From assembly GCA_024234055.1 (NCBI GenBank), contig JACKOW010000002.1:186001-250000 (forward strand): a stretch of DNA of 64,000 bases, written 5' to 3'. Made by a program: the position numbers and the translations under genes. The notes beneath the pieces were generated by a model. The model saw nothing but the letters and a program-made list of their open reading frames with translations, made no database searches and was not told the origin of the DNA. Position 1 is the stretch's first letter; each line of letters opens with the position of its first letter. Below, in pieces: positions 8,913 through 17,175 of the stretch. This stretch comes from Rhodanobacteraceae bacterium. Its GTDB lineage: Bacteria; Pseudomonadota; Gammaproteobacteria; Xanthomonadales; SZUA-5.

Positions 8913-10146
8913 GCATGGTCACCCGATCAGGTACCGGCTTGACCGAATCGATCCTGGTGTACACCGGCATAAGTAGGAAGAACAGGAAATAGATCACCGT
9001 GCAGATCTGGGCGACCAGCTTTTGCAACTCGCTACCGGCCTGCAGGCCGAGATAACCCAGGGTGACAAAGGCCACCGTGAACAGGGCCAGGGCAATCTTG
9101 GTGAGCGGTCCGCGATATCGGATCGAGCGCACCGGGCTGCGATCCAGCCAGGGGATCAGGAACAGGATCGACACCGCCGCACCCATCACCACGACGCCAA
9201 ACAGCTTGTCCGGAATCGCGCGCAACATCGCGTAATAGGGCGTGAAGTACCACACCGGTTTGATGTGCGCAGGCGTGACCATCGGATCGGCCGGCGAGAA
9301 GTTGTCGTACTCCAGGAACAGATCCCCGAATGTGGGCTCGAAGAAGATCACGAAGGCAAACAGGATCAGGAAGACGCCTGCACCAAAAAGATCCTTGACC
9401 GTGTAGTAGGGGTGGAAGGGAATGCCGTCCAGCGGCACGCCCTTGGCATCCTTCTTCTTCTTGATGTCGACACCGTCGGGATTGTTCGATCCCACTTCGT
9501 GCAGCGCGCCCAGATGCAGCACCACCAGCAGCAGCAGCGAGATCGGCAGGGCCACGACGTGCAGCGCGAAGAAGCGGTTGATGGTGGCATCGGAAGGCAG
9601 ATAGTCGCCCTGAATCCACTGTACCAGACCGTCGCCAATGACCGGGATGGCGCCGAACAGCGACACGATCACCTTGGCGCCCCAGAAGGACATCTGTCCC
9701 CAGGGCAGCACGTAGCCGAGGAAGGCCTCTGCCATCAGCGCCAGGAAGATCAGCATGCCCAGCACCCACACCAGTTCCCGTGGCTTCTGATAGGAGCCAT
9801 ACATAAGTCCGCGGAACATGTGCAGGTAGACCACGATGAAGAAGAACGAAGCGCCCGTGGAATGCAGGTAGCGGATCAGCCAGCCCCAGGGCACATCACG
9901 CATGATGTACTCGACCGAGCCGAAGGCTTCGGCCGCACTGGGCTTGTAGTGCATCGTCAGCCAGATGCCGGTCACGATCTGATTGACCAGCACCAGAATC
10001 GCCAGCGAGCCAAAGTAGTACCAGATGTTGAAGCTCTTGGGCGCGTAGTACTGCGCCAGATGCTTGTTCCAGAAATCGACCACCGGCATGCGCTGGTCCA
10101 GCCAGCCGAGAATGCCGTTGACGGTTGTCGTGCGTTCGCCAGCCAT
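8905..10146 (-). CDS. petB: cytochrome b of the bc1 complex
   Basis: The 413-aa integral membrane subunit binds two b haems and forms the quinol oxidation and quinone reduction sites. Multiple hydrophobic helices are present, with conserved ATGASFFF-type (STGASFFFIVVYLH), GYVLPWGQMSFWGA and PEW-region-like stretches. The frame stays open well upstream, but the ATG at 10146 overlaps the petA stop codon (TAATG), a typical coupled start that gives the correct N terminus. It is the middle gene of petABC. Confidence 0.96.
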   Translation of the reverse strand: MAGERTTTVNGILGWLDQRMPVVDFWNKHLAQYYAPKSFNIWYYFGSLAILVLVNQIVTGIWLTMHYKPSAAEAFGSVEYIMRDVPWGWLIRYLHSTGASFFFIVVYLHMFRGLMYGSYQKPRELVWVLGMLIFLALMAEAFLGYVLPWGQMSFWGAKVIVSLFGAIPVIGDGLVQWIQGDYLPSDATINRFFALHVVALPISLLLLVVLHLGALHEVGSNNPDGVDIKKKKDAKGVPLDGIPFHPYYTVKDLFGAGVFLILFAFVIFFEPTFGDLFLEYDNFSPADPMVTPAHIKPVWYFTPYYAMLRAIPDKLFGVVVMGAAVSILFLIPWLDRSPVRSIRYRGPLTKIALALFTVAFVTLGYLGLQAGSELQKLVAQICTVIYFLFFLLMPVYTRIDSVKPVPDRVTMHD

Positions 10147-10742
10147 TACGCCGCTCCTTCGGTTTCGCCGATGATCACGCGCGTATCGGATTCGAACCGG
10201 TACGGCGGCACCACCAGATTGGTCGGGGCGGGCGAGCCTTCGTAGACGCGGCCGGCGAGATCGAAGCGCGAATTGTGACAGGGGCAGTAGTAGCCGCCCT
10301 TCCATTGCGCATCCCAGGGTTCAGGCTGGACCTCGGCGTGCAGCTTGGGGGAGCAACCCAGATGCGTGCAAACCCCAACCAACACCAGAACGTCCGGCTT
10401 CAGCGATCGGTACTCGTTCTTGGCGAACTCGGGCTGCTGATCCTGAACATCTGACTTCGGATCTTTCAGCCGACCATCTTCAGCAGGCAGCCGCTGCAGC
10501 ATTTCCTCGCTGCGGCGAACGATGAAGATGGGGCTGCCGCGCCAGAGCAGCGTCATCTGCGTGCCGACGGCTAGCTTGCTGATATCGGCGGCCACGGGCG
10601 CACCCGCTGCGACGGCTCGGGCACTGGGCTTCCAGGCGTTGATGAACGGAATGGCGGCAAACACGCCACCTACCCCACCCACAACGACGGTCGAAGCGGT
10701 CAGAAACCGGCGCCGGCCGTGGTTGACGGACTCTGCTGCCAT
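10146..10742 (-). CDS. petA: Rieske iron-sulfur subunit of the bc1 complex
   Basis: The 198-aa protein carries the [2Fe-2S] cluster that accepts electrons from quinol. A twin-arginine-like N terminus (GRRRFLTASTVVV) and membrane anchor precede the cluster motifs CTHLGC and CPCHNS with the proline loop GSPAP. Two upstream ATGs exist, but GGAG lies six bases before the ATG at 10742 and the resulting length fits the family. It is the first gene of petABC. Thiosulfate-derived electrons from the sulfur island could interact with this chain. Confidence 0.96.
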   Translation of the reverse strand: MAAESVNHGRRRFLTASTVVVGGVGGVFAAIPFINAWKPSARAVAAGAPVAADISKLAVGTQMTLLWRGSPIFIVRRSEEMLQRLPAEDGRLKDPKSDVQDQQPEFAKNEYRSLKPDVLVLVGVCTHLGCSPKLHAEVQPEPWDAQWKGGYYCPCHNSRFDLAGRVYEGSPAPTNLVVPPYRFESDTRVIIGETEGAA

Positions 10743-10863
10743 GCTTGACTCCATACGAAACGAAAGAGCACTCGGCGGCCCATGGTTGCGGCCCCGAAAC
10801 CCTGCAAGTTTACAGGATCGGTCCAAGCCCACACAACGAGATTGGTCGATCAGTCCGGCAAGG

Positions 10864-10890
10864 CGGGGGCGCTGCCACAGCGCCCCCGCA
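10864..10890. terminator. strong hairpin after gdhA
   Basis: A perfect 12-bp GC-rich inverted repeat (GCGGGGGCGCTG with a CCA spacer) lies 8 bases beyond the gdhA stop codon. No run of T follows on either strand, so it may act as an mRNA-stabilising or Rho-assisted end rather than a classic intrinsic terminator. Confidence 0.6.
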
Positions 10891-10898
10891 ATTGCAAG

Positions 10899-12257
10899 TC
10901 AGACCACGCCGTGGGCAATCATGGCGTCGGCCACCTTGACGAAGCCGGCGATATTCGCACCCTTGACGTAATCGATGTACTTGGCGTCGCCGGCCACGCC
11001 ACCGTAGCGCTCACAGCGCTCATGGATGCCGCGCATGATGTCGCGCAACAGACGCTGCAGTTCATCTTCCTTCCAGGTGATGCGAGCCGAGTTCTGGCTC
11101 ATCTCCAGACCGGAAACAGCCACGCCGCCAGCATTGGCGGCCTTGCCCGGCGCGAACAGGATGCGCGCCGCCTGGAACAGGTGCACCGCTTCCAGGTCCG
11201 ACGGCATGTTGGCGCCTTCGGAGACTGCGTACAGGCCGTTGGCCAACAGGGTCTTGGCATCGGCACCGCTGATCTCATTCTGGGTGGCGCAGGGTACGGC
11301 GATATGCCCAGGGACGATCCACGGACGCTGCCCGGCGTGGAAAGTACCGCCGAACTGGCTCACGTACTCCTCGATACGACCGCGGCGCTTGTTCTTGAGG
11401 TCCTTGATGAAGGCCAGCTTCTCGTGCGTGAAGCCCTCCGGATCGTGAATGAAGCCATCGGAATCGCTCAGGGTGACCGGTTTGCCACCGAGGTGCAGGA
11501 TCTTTTCCACCGCATGCTGGGCCACGTTGCCCGATCCCGACACCAGGCAGGTCTGACCTTCGATGGATCTGCCGGCGCGCTTCAGCATGTCTTCGAGGAA
11601 ATACACGGCGCCATAGCCGGTGGCCTCGGTGCGGATCGGGCTGCCGCCGTATTCCAGGCCCTTGCCGGTGAGCACGCCCACATAACGATTGGTAATGCGC
11701 TTGTACTGGCCAAACATGTAGCCGATCTCACGACCACCCACGCCGATGTCGCCAGCCGGCACGTCAGTGTCTTCACCCACATGGCGGTAGAGCTCGGTCA
11801 TGAACGACTGGCAAAAGCGCATGACTTCCGCCTCGGACTTGCCCTTGGGGTTGAAGTTGGAACCGCCCTTGCCGCCGCCCATGGGCAAGCCGGTCAGGGC
11901 GTTCTTGAAGGTCTGCTCGAAGGCCAGAAACTTGAGCACGCCCTGATTCACCGACGGATGGAAGCGGATGCCACCCTTGTAGGGACCAATGGCGCTGTTG
12001 TTCTGAATCCGGTAGCCGCGGTTGACGCGGATGTTGCCGGCATCGTCCTGCCAGCAGACGCGGAAGGAGATCACCCGATCGGGCTCGGCCATCCGCTCCA
12101 GAATCTGGTACTCGTTGTACTTGGGATTGGCCCGGATATGCTCCAGCACGCTCTCGGCCACTTCGCGCAGCGCCTGGATGAACTCAGGCTGCCCTGGATT
12201 GCGTTTCTCCACACCCTCTACGAACTCGTCAAGACTCGGTACCGTATCACGCCCCAT
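10899..12257 (-). CDS. gdhA: NADP-specific glutamate dehydrogenase
   Basis: The 452-aa hexameric-type enzyme reversibly aminates 2-oxoglutarate to glutamate with ammonium and NADPH. The conserved stretches are YKGGIRFHPSV, the catalytic-lysine region PMGGGKGGSNFNPKGKS, DVPAGDIGVGGREIGYMFGQYK, the nucleotide-binding VSGSGNVAQ and the C-terminal CERYG-VAG block. Length and motifs match the E. coli GdhA class. It is a single gene, divergent from the protease gene, and ends at a strong hairpin. Glutamate from this enzyme would feed the downstream polyamine chemistry. Confidence 0.97.
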   Translation of the reverse strand: MGRDTVPSLDEFVEGVEKRNPGQPEFIQALREVAESVLEHIRANPKYNEYQILERMAEPDRVISFRVCWQDDAGNIRVNRGYRIQNNSAIGPYKGGIRFHPSVNQGVLKFLAFEQTFKNALTGLPMGGGKGGSNFNPKGKSEAEVMRFCQSFMTELYRHVGEDTDVPAGDIGVGGREIGYMFGQYKRITNRYVGVLTGKGLEYGGSPIRTEATGYGAVYFLEDMLKRAGRSIEGQTCLVSGSGNVAQHAVEKILHLGGKPVTLSDSDGFIHDPEGFTHEKLAFIKDLKNKRRGRIEEYVSQFGGTFHAGQRPWIVPGHIAVPCATQNEISGADAKTLLANGLYAVSEGANMPSDLEAVHLFQAARILFAPGKAANAGGVAVSGLEMSQNSARITWKEDELQRLLRDIMRGIHERCERYGGVAGDAKYIDYVKGANIAGFVKVADAMIAHGVV

Positions 12258-12444
12258 GTCTCTACTCCCAGGTTATGGCCACAGCGGCCGGACAGTCTTC
12301 GTGCAGGCTCAGAACCATACTCCCTAAATCCTGCCCTGACGGTGCCCACGTTACACTTCGGCATGACTGTCGGGCCAGAATTCTTCGGCTTTGCAGGTCT
12401 TCCTTTCAGACCCGATCCCGCCTGCACCCCTCTAGAATGTCGCG

Positions 12445-13587
12445 ATGAACAATTCGAACCACATGGCCAACGGCTTACGCGAACACCTCCGGTATTTTGG
12501 CGGATGGGCCATCGCCGGACTGGCCCTGGCGCTGCTGATCCTGCTGTTGCGCTTCGGCTGGCCTGCTCGCGGCAATGGCGCGGAAGCCCATGCGCCACGC
12601 AGCTACGCCCCGGCAGTGGGGGCCGCCGGGCCATCCGTGGTCAATATCTACGCCAATCGCATCGTGACTGAGCCCAGCTATTCAAGACTGGAGGGCAATC
12701 CGGCTGCGCAGCGCTTCCTGGGACCGAGTTTTTCGCCCGTAGGCCCGCCGCGACAGCGACTGGAGGAGAGTCTGGGTTCGGCCGTGATCGTGCGCGCCGA
12801 CGGCTATCTGCTGACCAACAATCATGTGGTCGAGAAGAAGGACAACATCCGCGCCGTGCTCTGGGATGGCCGCACGACAGACGCGCGGGTCGTGGCCACC
12901 GATCCCGATACCGACCTGGCGGTGCTCAAGATCGACGCCGATGAGCTGCCGGCAGTGCACTTCGCCGACAAGGGCTCCTTGCGTATCGGCGATGTGGTGC
13001 TGGCCATCGGCAATCCCTTCGGCCTTGGCCAGAGCGTCACCATGGGCATCGTCAGCGCCATCGGCAACGAGCGTCTGAACGTGGGACTGAATGGCTACGA
13101 GTACCTCATCCAGACCGACGCTGCGGTCAACACCGGCAACTCGGGTGGCGCGCTGGTGAACGCCGAGGGCCAGCTGGTCGGGATCAACACCGCCATGTTC
13201 GGTCGCGGTGAAGGCGCCGAGGGCATCAGCTTTGCCATCCCCGCGGAAACCGCCAGGGCCGTGCTCGACGACATCGTGCGACAGGGCTATGTCACCCGAG
13301 CCTGGCTGGGGGTGGAACTGGCGGCGGTGGAACTGCGCCACTCGATCACGGGCGAGCTGCGGATCGGCTTGCAGATTCAGGCCGTGGCCAACAACTCCCC
13401 CGCGGCGCAAGCCGAACTGCGTCCCGGCGATATCCTGATCGGCTTCCGCGGCAGCCCGGTGAGCTCGCTCGCCCAATTCCGCAACGCCGAAGCCAATCTG
13501 GCCCCCGGCACCATGGTCGACCTCGAAGCCGTCCGCGCCGGTCTGGTATTCGCCAAGCATGTAAGACTGGCGCAGAAGCCGCATTGA
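12445..13587 (+). CDS. DegS/HtrA-like periplasmic serine protease
   Basis: The 380-aa protein has one N-terminal membrane anchor (about residues 20-38), a trypsin-like domain with catalytic His127 (TNNHVV), Asp157 (DTDLAVLK) and Ser233 (GNSGGAL), and a single C-terminal PDZ domain (about 280-375). One PDZ domain and an anchor instead of a cleaved signal are the DegS arrangement. In E. coli DegS cuts the anti-sigma factor RseA when outer-membrane proteins misfold. No rpoE or rse gene is in the window, so the substrate is not shown. Other short HtrA proteins of the DegQ type remain possible. Confidence 0.9.
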   Translation: MNNSNHMANGLREHLRYFGGWAIAGLALALLILLLRFGWPARGNGAEAHAPRSYAPAVGAAGPSVVNIYANRIVTEPSYSRLEGNPAAQRFLGPSFSPVGPPRQRLEESLGSAVIVRADGYLLTNNHVVEKKDNIRAVLWDGRTTDARVVATDPDTDLAVLKIDADELPAVHFADKGSLRIGDVVLAIGNPFGLGQSVTMGIVSAIGNERLNVGLNGYEYLIQTDAAVNTGNSGGALVNAEGQLVGINTAMFGRGEGAEGISFAIPAETARAVLDDIVRQGYVTRAWLGVELAAVELRHSITGELRIGLQIQAVANNSPAAQAELRPGDILIGFRGSPVSSLAQFRNAEANLAPGTMVDLEAVRAGLVFAKHVRLAQKPH

Positions 13588-13592
13588 ACGGC

Positions 13593-13747
13593 GCACGGGG
13601 CACGGGGCACGGGGCACGGGGCACGGGGCACGGGGCACGGGGAAAAGGCTACGGGTTTTGGTGGGTCCAGACTTGTCTGGACCCACAAAGAGCCGGCACT
13701 GTGCCAGCGTTTCCCGTGCCCCGTGCCCCGTGCCCCGTGCCCCGCGC
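13593..13747. repeat. inverted heptamer arrays around a palindrome
   Basis: Seven copies of GCACGGG run from 13593 to 13642. The complementary heptamer CCCGTGC is repeated four times, plus one imperfect copy, at 13713-13747. Between them lies a perfect 12-bp inverted repeat at 13661-13686 with a TT centre (GTCCAGACTTGTCTGGAC core). The structure fills the gap between two convergent genes (protease stop 13587, methyltransferase stop 13755) and could form a large hairpin acting as a bidirectional terminator. Confidence 0.85.
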
Positions 13748-13754
13748 CCCCGCC

Positions 13755-14375
13755 TCACCTGCCGCCTACAAACCAGAACCAGCGCCAAAGCCCGCCGTAA
13801 GCGCAACGGGTGCCGCTGTCCTGCACCCTGAAGCGGCTTTTCAGGCGGGGCAGCAAACGATCGTCCAGATGCACGTGATTGAGGCCCATCCAGCGCCGGA
13901 ACCACGGCTTGGGGGTGTCGCGAAAATCGACGACGGCGATGCGTCCTCTGGCTGACAGATTGTCGCTGGCATCGGCGAGCAACTGATCAAGCCCAGGGCC
14001 GACCATGGACAGCAGGTAGGAGGCGACGATCAGATCGTACTGGCCTGGCAGGCCGGCGTAGGCGCTGTGATGCAGTTTCAGCCGATCGCTGCAGTGCGCC
14101 AGCCGTTTGCCGGCCTGATCCAGCATGTCGGCCGACAGATCCACACCGTGCAACTCGGCCTTGGGAAAGCGCTCTGCCAGCGCCTGCAGATTGCGGCCGG
14201 TGCCGCAGCCGATTTCCAGGATCCGCCGCGGTGCCGGACCGACTTGGGCGACAATCTCCTCGATCAGCCGGTCCCGACCGAACAGGAAGCTCCAACGAGT
14301 CAGGTCATAGATGCGCGCATGCCAGCGGTAGTAGCGGGCCAGTGCCTGCGTCTCGGCGGCCGGTGCCGTACTCAT
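13755..14375 (-). CDS. btaB: BtaB-like S-adenosylmethionine methyltransferase
   Basis: The 206-aa class I methyltransferase has the SAM motif ILEIGCGTGRNL, followed by ELHGVDLS, YDLIVASYLLSM and a C-terminal aromatic tail. Its start overlaps the stop of the upstream BtaA-like gene (ATGA), and this pairing is what identifies it. BtaB trimethylates the homoserine amino group of diacylglyceryl-homoserine to give the phosphorus-free betaine lipid DGTS at the inner membrane. By sequence alone it could be any small-molecule methyltransferase; the neighbour makes the assignment. Confidence 0.78.
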   Translation of the reverse strand: MSTAPAAETQALARYYRWHARIYDLTRWSFLFGRDRLIEEIVAQVGPAPRRILEIGCGTGRNLQALAERFPKAELHGVDLSADMLDQAGKRLAHCSDRLKLHHSAYAGLPGQYDLIVASYLLSMVGPGLDQLLADASDNLSARGRIAVVDFRDTPKPWFRRWMGLNHVHLDDRLLPRLKSRFRVQDSGTRCAYGGLWRWFWFVGGR

Positions 14376-15532
14376 GCCGCAGCGACCGTGGCGCAGAGCA
14401 CGCTGCCATAGGTACCGACCCGGTCCAGGCGATGCCAGTGTGCGCAATCATCCGGGTGCGCCCGCAACCGGGCCTGGGCAAATTCCGGCAGGAAATCGAT
14501 CGAGAGCCCGGCCGAGCGCATCAACACGCGGGCATCGGCGGCACTGCGCCGGATCAGCAGTTCCCACTCGTCATCCAGCAACTCCGGGCGATGCGCGGCC
14601 ATCCAGTCCTGGTGGTCCAGCAGCACGAACTGGTTGAAGCGGGTCTGGGACTCAGACAGAAACGCGGACAGGGTGGCGGTATGGGTTCGGACCCGATCGG
14701 CACGCTGCGCCAGCGCCGCGAAGTGCTCCGGGCGCAGATAGTTGGGGCAGCACTGCGCGCTGTAGGCACCCAGCAGATAAACCCGCCAGAAGTAGTTCTC
14801 CTGGATGGGCAGTTCGGTGAGCAGATAGCGCAGCTTGTCTTCGATGTAGCGGTTGATGCCACCGGGGTACTGGGCTTCGATCAGATTGCGCTGCGCCCGC
14901 GGAACGCCCAGCAACGTCAATACCGCCGGTTGGCGCGCCGACCAGCGCAGCAGTGGTCCCCACAGGCGTGGCTCGATGCGCGCATAGCGCTCGCGCTGCT
15001 CGGCCAGACTCGACGCTTCGAGCAGACCACAGATCTCGCGCCAGAGACGCGGCTGCAAGCTGCGCAGCAGGGTCCGCACCCACCAGGCCACGTCGCCGGA
15101 GGCACCGCGAAAATAGAAGCTTCCACGCCCACGCGGGCTGAAAGCGCCCGGACTCCGATCCCAATGCGCCTGCGCCGAAGCCGACAGTTGCGGCCGCAGC
15201 GTTCGGTAGACCGCCGCGAAATCCGGATGATTGCCCCGCCCGAAGAGCTGGAACAGGAGCTCGGGATCGCCCTTGGCGAGCACCGCCAGTTTCAGTTCCA
15301 GCAGCGCATTCTGGCGCGGATTCATGTCGACGCAATCGATTCCCGCCGGATCGTCGAGCAGATAGTCGAGGGTGTTGCAACCAGCGCTGGTGATCATGAC
15401 GATGCGGTCACCGGGCTGGATGCCCAGCAACTGGCGATCGGCGCGCGGATCTTCCCAGCAGGTGTTGTAGATCAGACGCGAGCCATGCACCTTGCGAAAC
15501 CAGGCGTCGTATGCGCGATGCGCGATTTTCAT
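14372..15532 (-). CDS. btaA: BtaA-like diacylglycerol 3-amino-3-carboxypropyltransferase
   Basis: The 386-aa protein belongs to the DUF3419/BtaA family, with the hallmark start IYNTCWEDPRAD, the SAM-site region GDRIVMITSAGCNTLDYLL and DCVDMNPRQNALLELK, and a later YLLGAYS block. BtaA transfers the 3-amino-3-carboxypropyl group of SAM to diacylglycerol, the first step of DGTS synthesis. In the bacteria where it was defined, the pair is induced by phosphate limitation; no Pho box was identified here. The gene overlaps the methyltransferase by 4 bases. Confidence 0.82.
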   Translation of the reverse strand: MKIAHRAYDAWFRKVHGSRLIYNTCWEDPRADRQLLGIQPGDRIVMITSAGCNTLDYLLDDPAGIDCVDMNPRQNALLELKLAVLAKGDPELLFQLFGRGNHPDFAAVYRTLRPQLSASAQAHWDRSPGAFSPRGRGSFYFRGASGDVAWWVRTLLRSLQPRLWREICGLLEASSLAEQRERYARIEPRLWGPLLRWSARQPAVLTLLGVPRAQRNLIEAQYPGGINRYIEDKLRYLLTELPIQENYFWRVYLLGAYSAQCCPNYLRPEHFAALAQRADRVRTHTATLSAFLSESQTRFNQFVLLDHQDWMAAHRPELLDDEWELLIRRSAADARVLMRSAGLSIDFLPEFAQARLRAHPDDCAHWHRLDRVGTYGSVLCATVAAA

Positions 15533-15692
15533 GCGGTCGTCATCGAGTGGAAGTTCCTGACGAGCTTAGGTCGACCATGTTGCGGTTTTGGGACCGAATC
15601 AATGCATCCCCGAGTCGCCGATGGGTGCCATGGTCACCAGCGCCATCGACTCGTTCCCACCGCCGTCAGCAAGGCGAAGCTAGAATCGCCAC

Positions 15693-16376
15693 ATGAAAAT
15701 TACCGCCATCACGCTGGATCTGGACGACACCCTGTGGCCAATTGCGCCGGTCATGGAAAGGGCTGATCTGGCCTTGCAGCAATGGTTCGAGCAGAACTGC
15801 CCGGAGGTCGCGGCGGCTCTGCCGATCGCCGAGATGCGCCGCCTGCGCGACCGTACCTTCCTGGAGCATCCGGAACTCGGCCATGACTTCACCACGCTGC
15901 GCATGCTCTGCCTGCGCGCCGCACTGACGCCCTATGGTTATGGCGAACGCGAGGTCAATGAAGCCTTTGAAGTGTTCTACGCGGCCCGCAATCGGGTCGA
16001 GCTCTACCCGGAAGTGGGCGATGCCCTGGAGAGACTGGCTCGGCGGGCGCCATTGGTATCACTGACCAACGGCAACGCCTGTCTGGACCGCGTTGGCCTG
16101 AAGCACTTGTTCCGGGCGCAGATCACGGCCCGCAGTCATGGTGCGGCCAAGCCGGACCCCGGTATTTTCCATGCCGCCTGTGCCTTGGCGGGCAGCATTC
16201 CGGCGGAAACGCTGCACGTGGGCGATCATCCGGAGCAGGACGTGCTCGGAGCGCTCGGTGCCGGCCTGCATGCGGTCTGGCTGGACCGCGAATCGCTGGG
16301 CTGGCAGCACGGAGGACATCCGCCGCATACCGTCAGTTGCCTCGCGCAGCTCGCCGATTTCGTCGAGTCGATCTAA
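15693..16376 (+). CDS. HAD-family phosphatase, YigB-like
   Basis: The 227-aa haloacid-dehalogenase-fold hydrolase has motif I (LDLDDTLWP, Asp nucleophile at residue 9), motif II (SLTNGNA), motif III Lys (HGAAKPDPGIF) and motif IV (HVGDHPEQDVLGA). The overall pattern resembles E. coli YigB, which dephosphorylates the ARPP intermediate in riboflavin synthesis, but HAD enzymes are promiscuous and the substrate is inferred. The ATG lies divergent from btaA and 27 bases upstream of a GNAT gene on the same strand. Confidence 0.85.
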   Translation: MKITAITLDLDDTLWPIAPVMERADLALQQWFEQNCPEVAAALPIAEMRRLRDRTFLEHPELGHDFTTLRMLCLRAALTPYGYGEREVNEAFEVFYAARNRVELYPEVGDALERLARRAPLVSLTNGNACLDRVGLKHLFRAQITARSHGAAKPDPGIFHAACALAGSIPAETLHVGDHPEQDVLGALGAGLHAVWLDRESLGWQHGGHPPHTVSCLAQLADFVESI

Positions 16377-16402
16377 GCCCTGCCACACCTGGAGCCACGC
16401 AG

Positions 16403-16921
16403 ATGCACGTCGTCGAAACCCAGCGCTTGATCCTGCGGCGGCTGGAACTGGGAGATGCCGAGTTCATCTTCCAGCTGGTCAATGATCCGACCTGGCTGGC
16501 GGGCATCGGTGATCGCGGCGTGCGCACGCTGACCGACGCCCAGGAGTATCTGCGCAAGGGCCCGCTGGAGATGTATGAACGCTACGGCTTCGGGCTCTAC
16601 GCGATCGAGCGCAAGGTCGACCATCAGCTGATCGGTATCTGCGGGCTGCTCAAGCGCGAGACCCTGCCCGAGCCTGATCTGGGCTACGCGCTGCTGCCCC
16701 AATATGCCGGCGTCGGCTACGCCCTGGAGGCCGCCCGCGCCTGCGTGGCACTGGCACGCGAGCAGTTCCGGATGCCATGTCTGCTGGCCATCACCACGCC
16801 CGAGAACATCCGCTCAAGGCATCTGCTGGAACAGCTGGGCATGCAACTGGAGCAGCGCTACCGGGTCAAGCCGGAGGACGATGAGCTGTGCCTGTACGCG
16901 ATGGCTCTGGCGACACCCTGA
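16403..16921 (+). CDS. GNAT N-acetyltransferase (RimJ/RimL type)
   Basis: The 172-aa protein starts with the typical RimJ/L-like ETQRLILRRLELGDAEFIFQLVND and has the acetyl-CoA loop region LLPQYAGVGYALEAARACVALA and NIRSRHLLEQLGM. Such enzymes acetylate amino groups of proteins, amino acids or antibiotics; the substrate is not evident. The ATG at 16403 has GGAG upstream, and the open frame before it is ignored. It probably shares a transcript with the HAD phosphatase. Confidence 0.85.
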   Translation: MHVVETQRLILRRLELGDAEFIFQLVNDPTWLAGIGDRGVRTLTDAQEYLRKGPLEMYERYGFGLYAIERKVDHQLIGICGLLKRETLPEPDLGYALLPQYAGVGYALEAARACVALAREQFRMPCLLAITTPENIRSRHLLEQLGMQLEQRYRVKPEDDELCLYAMALATP

Positions 16922-17057
16922 TAGAGCACGGGCTTGCGGGCGGTCGATGTGGAGGGCGCTGCGCTGCGGCGCCGCCTTGCTGTACCGGAAGACCAGGCGC
17001 GGGCGGGCAGGCGCGCGCCCCTCCACAAGCGCGCTTCTTCAGCACATCGCCAGCAGC

Positions 17058-17075
17058 GTCCAGACAAGTCTGGAC
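17058..17075. repeat. dispersed palindrome copy
   Basis: GTCCAGACAAGTCTGGAC is a perfect 8-bp inverted repeat with a two-base centre. Related copies lie at 13661-13686, 51426-51443 and 51571-51588, with a degraded one near 41519. The surrounding 16922-17175 gap contains no other feature that I recognise. Confidence 0.75.
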
Positions 17076-17175
17076 CCGCAGGAGCAGGCACCCGGGCTGT
17101 TCGCCAACGATCTGGCGACATGCCCTGAAAGCTCATCGGCGCCCCTTCAACCGATACCAGCCACCGACACCAACC

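Noticed and set aside
9022..10245. 407-aa open frame opposite petB
   Set aside because: It is an antisense shadow of the highly conserved cytochrome b gene; Gln/His/Arg-rich with no domain.
8905..10305. Longer N-terminal start for cytochrome b
   Set aside because: The extra 53 residues overlap petA and do not resemble any cytochrome b; the TAATG overlap marks the real start.
10782..12671. 629-aa open frame opposite gdhA
   Set aside because: It is antisense to glutamate dehydrogenase and runs into the protease gene in another frame; GC-rich DNA commonly leaves such frames open.
13593..13747. Possible CRISPR or protein-coding repeat
   Set aside because: The heptamer units are contiguous without spacers and lie between two stop codons.
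14231..15766. 511-aa open frame opposite btaA/btaB
   Set aside because: It is an antisense shadow of two clear genes and carries no recognisable motif.
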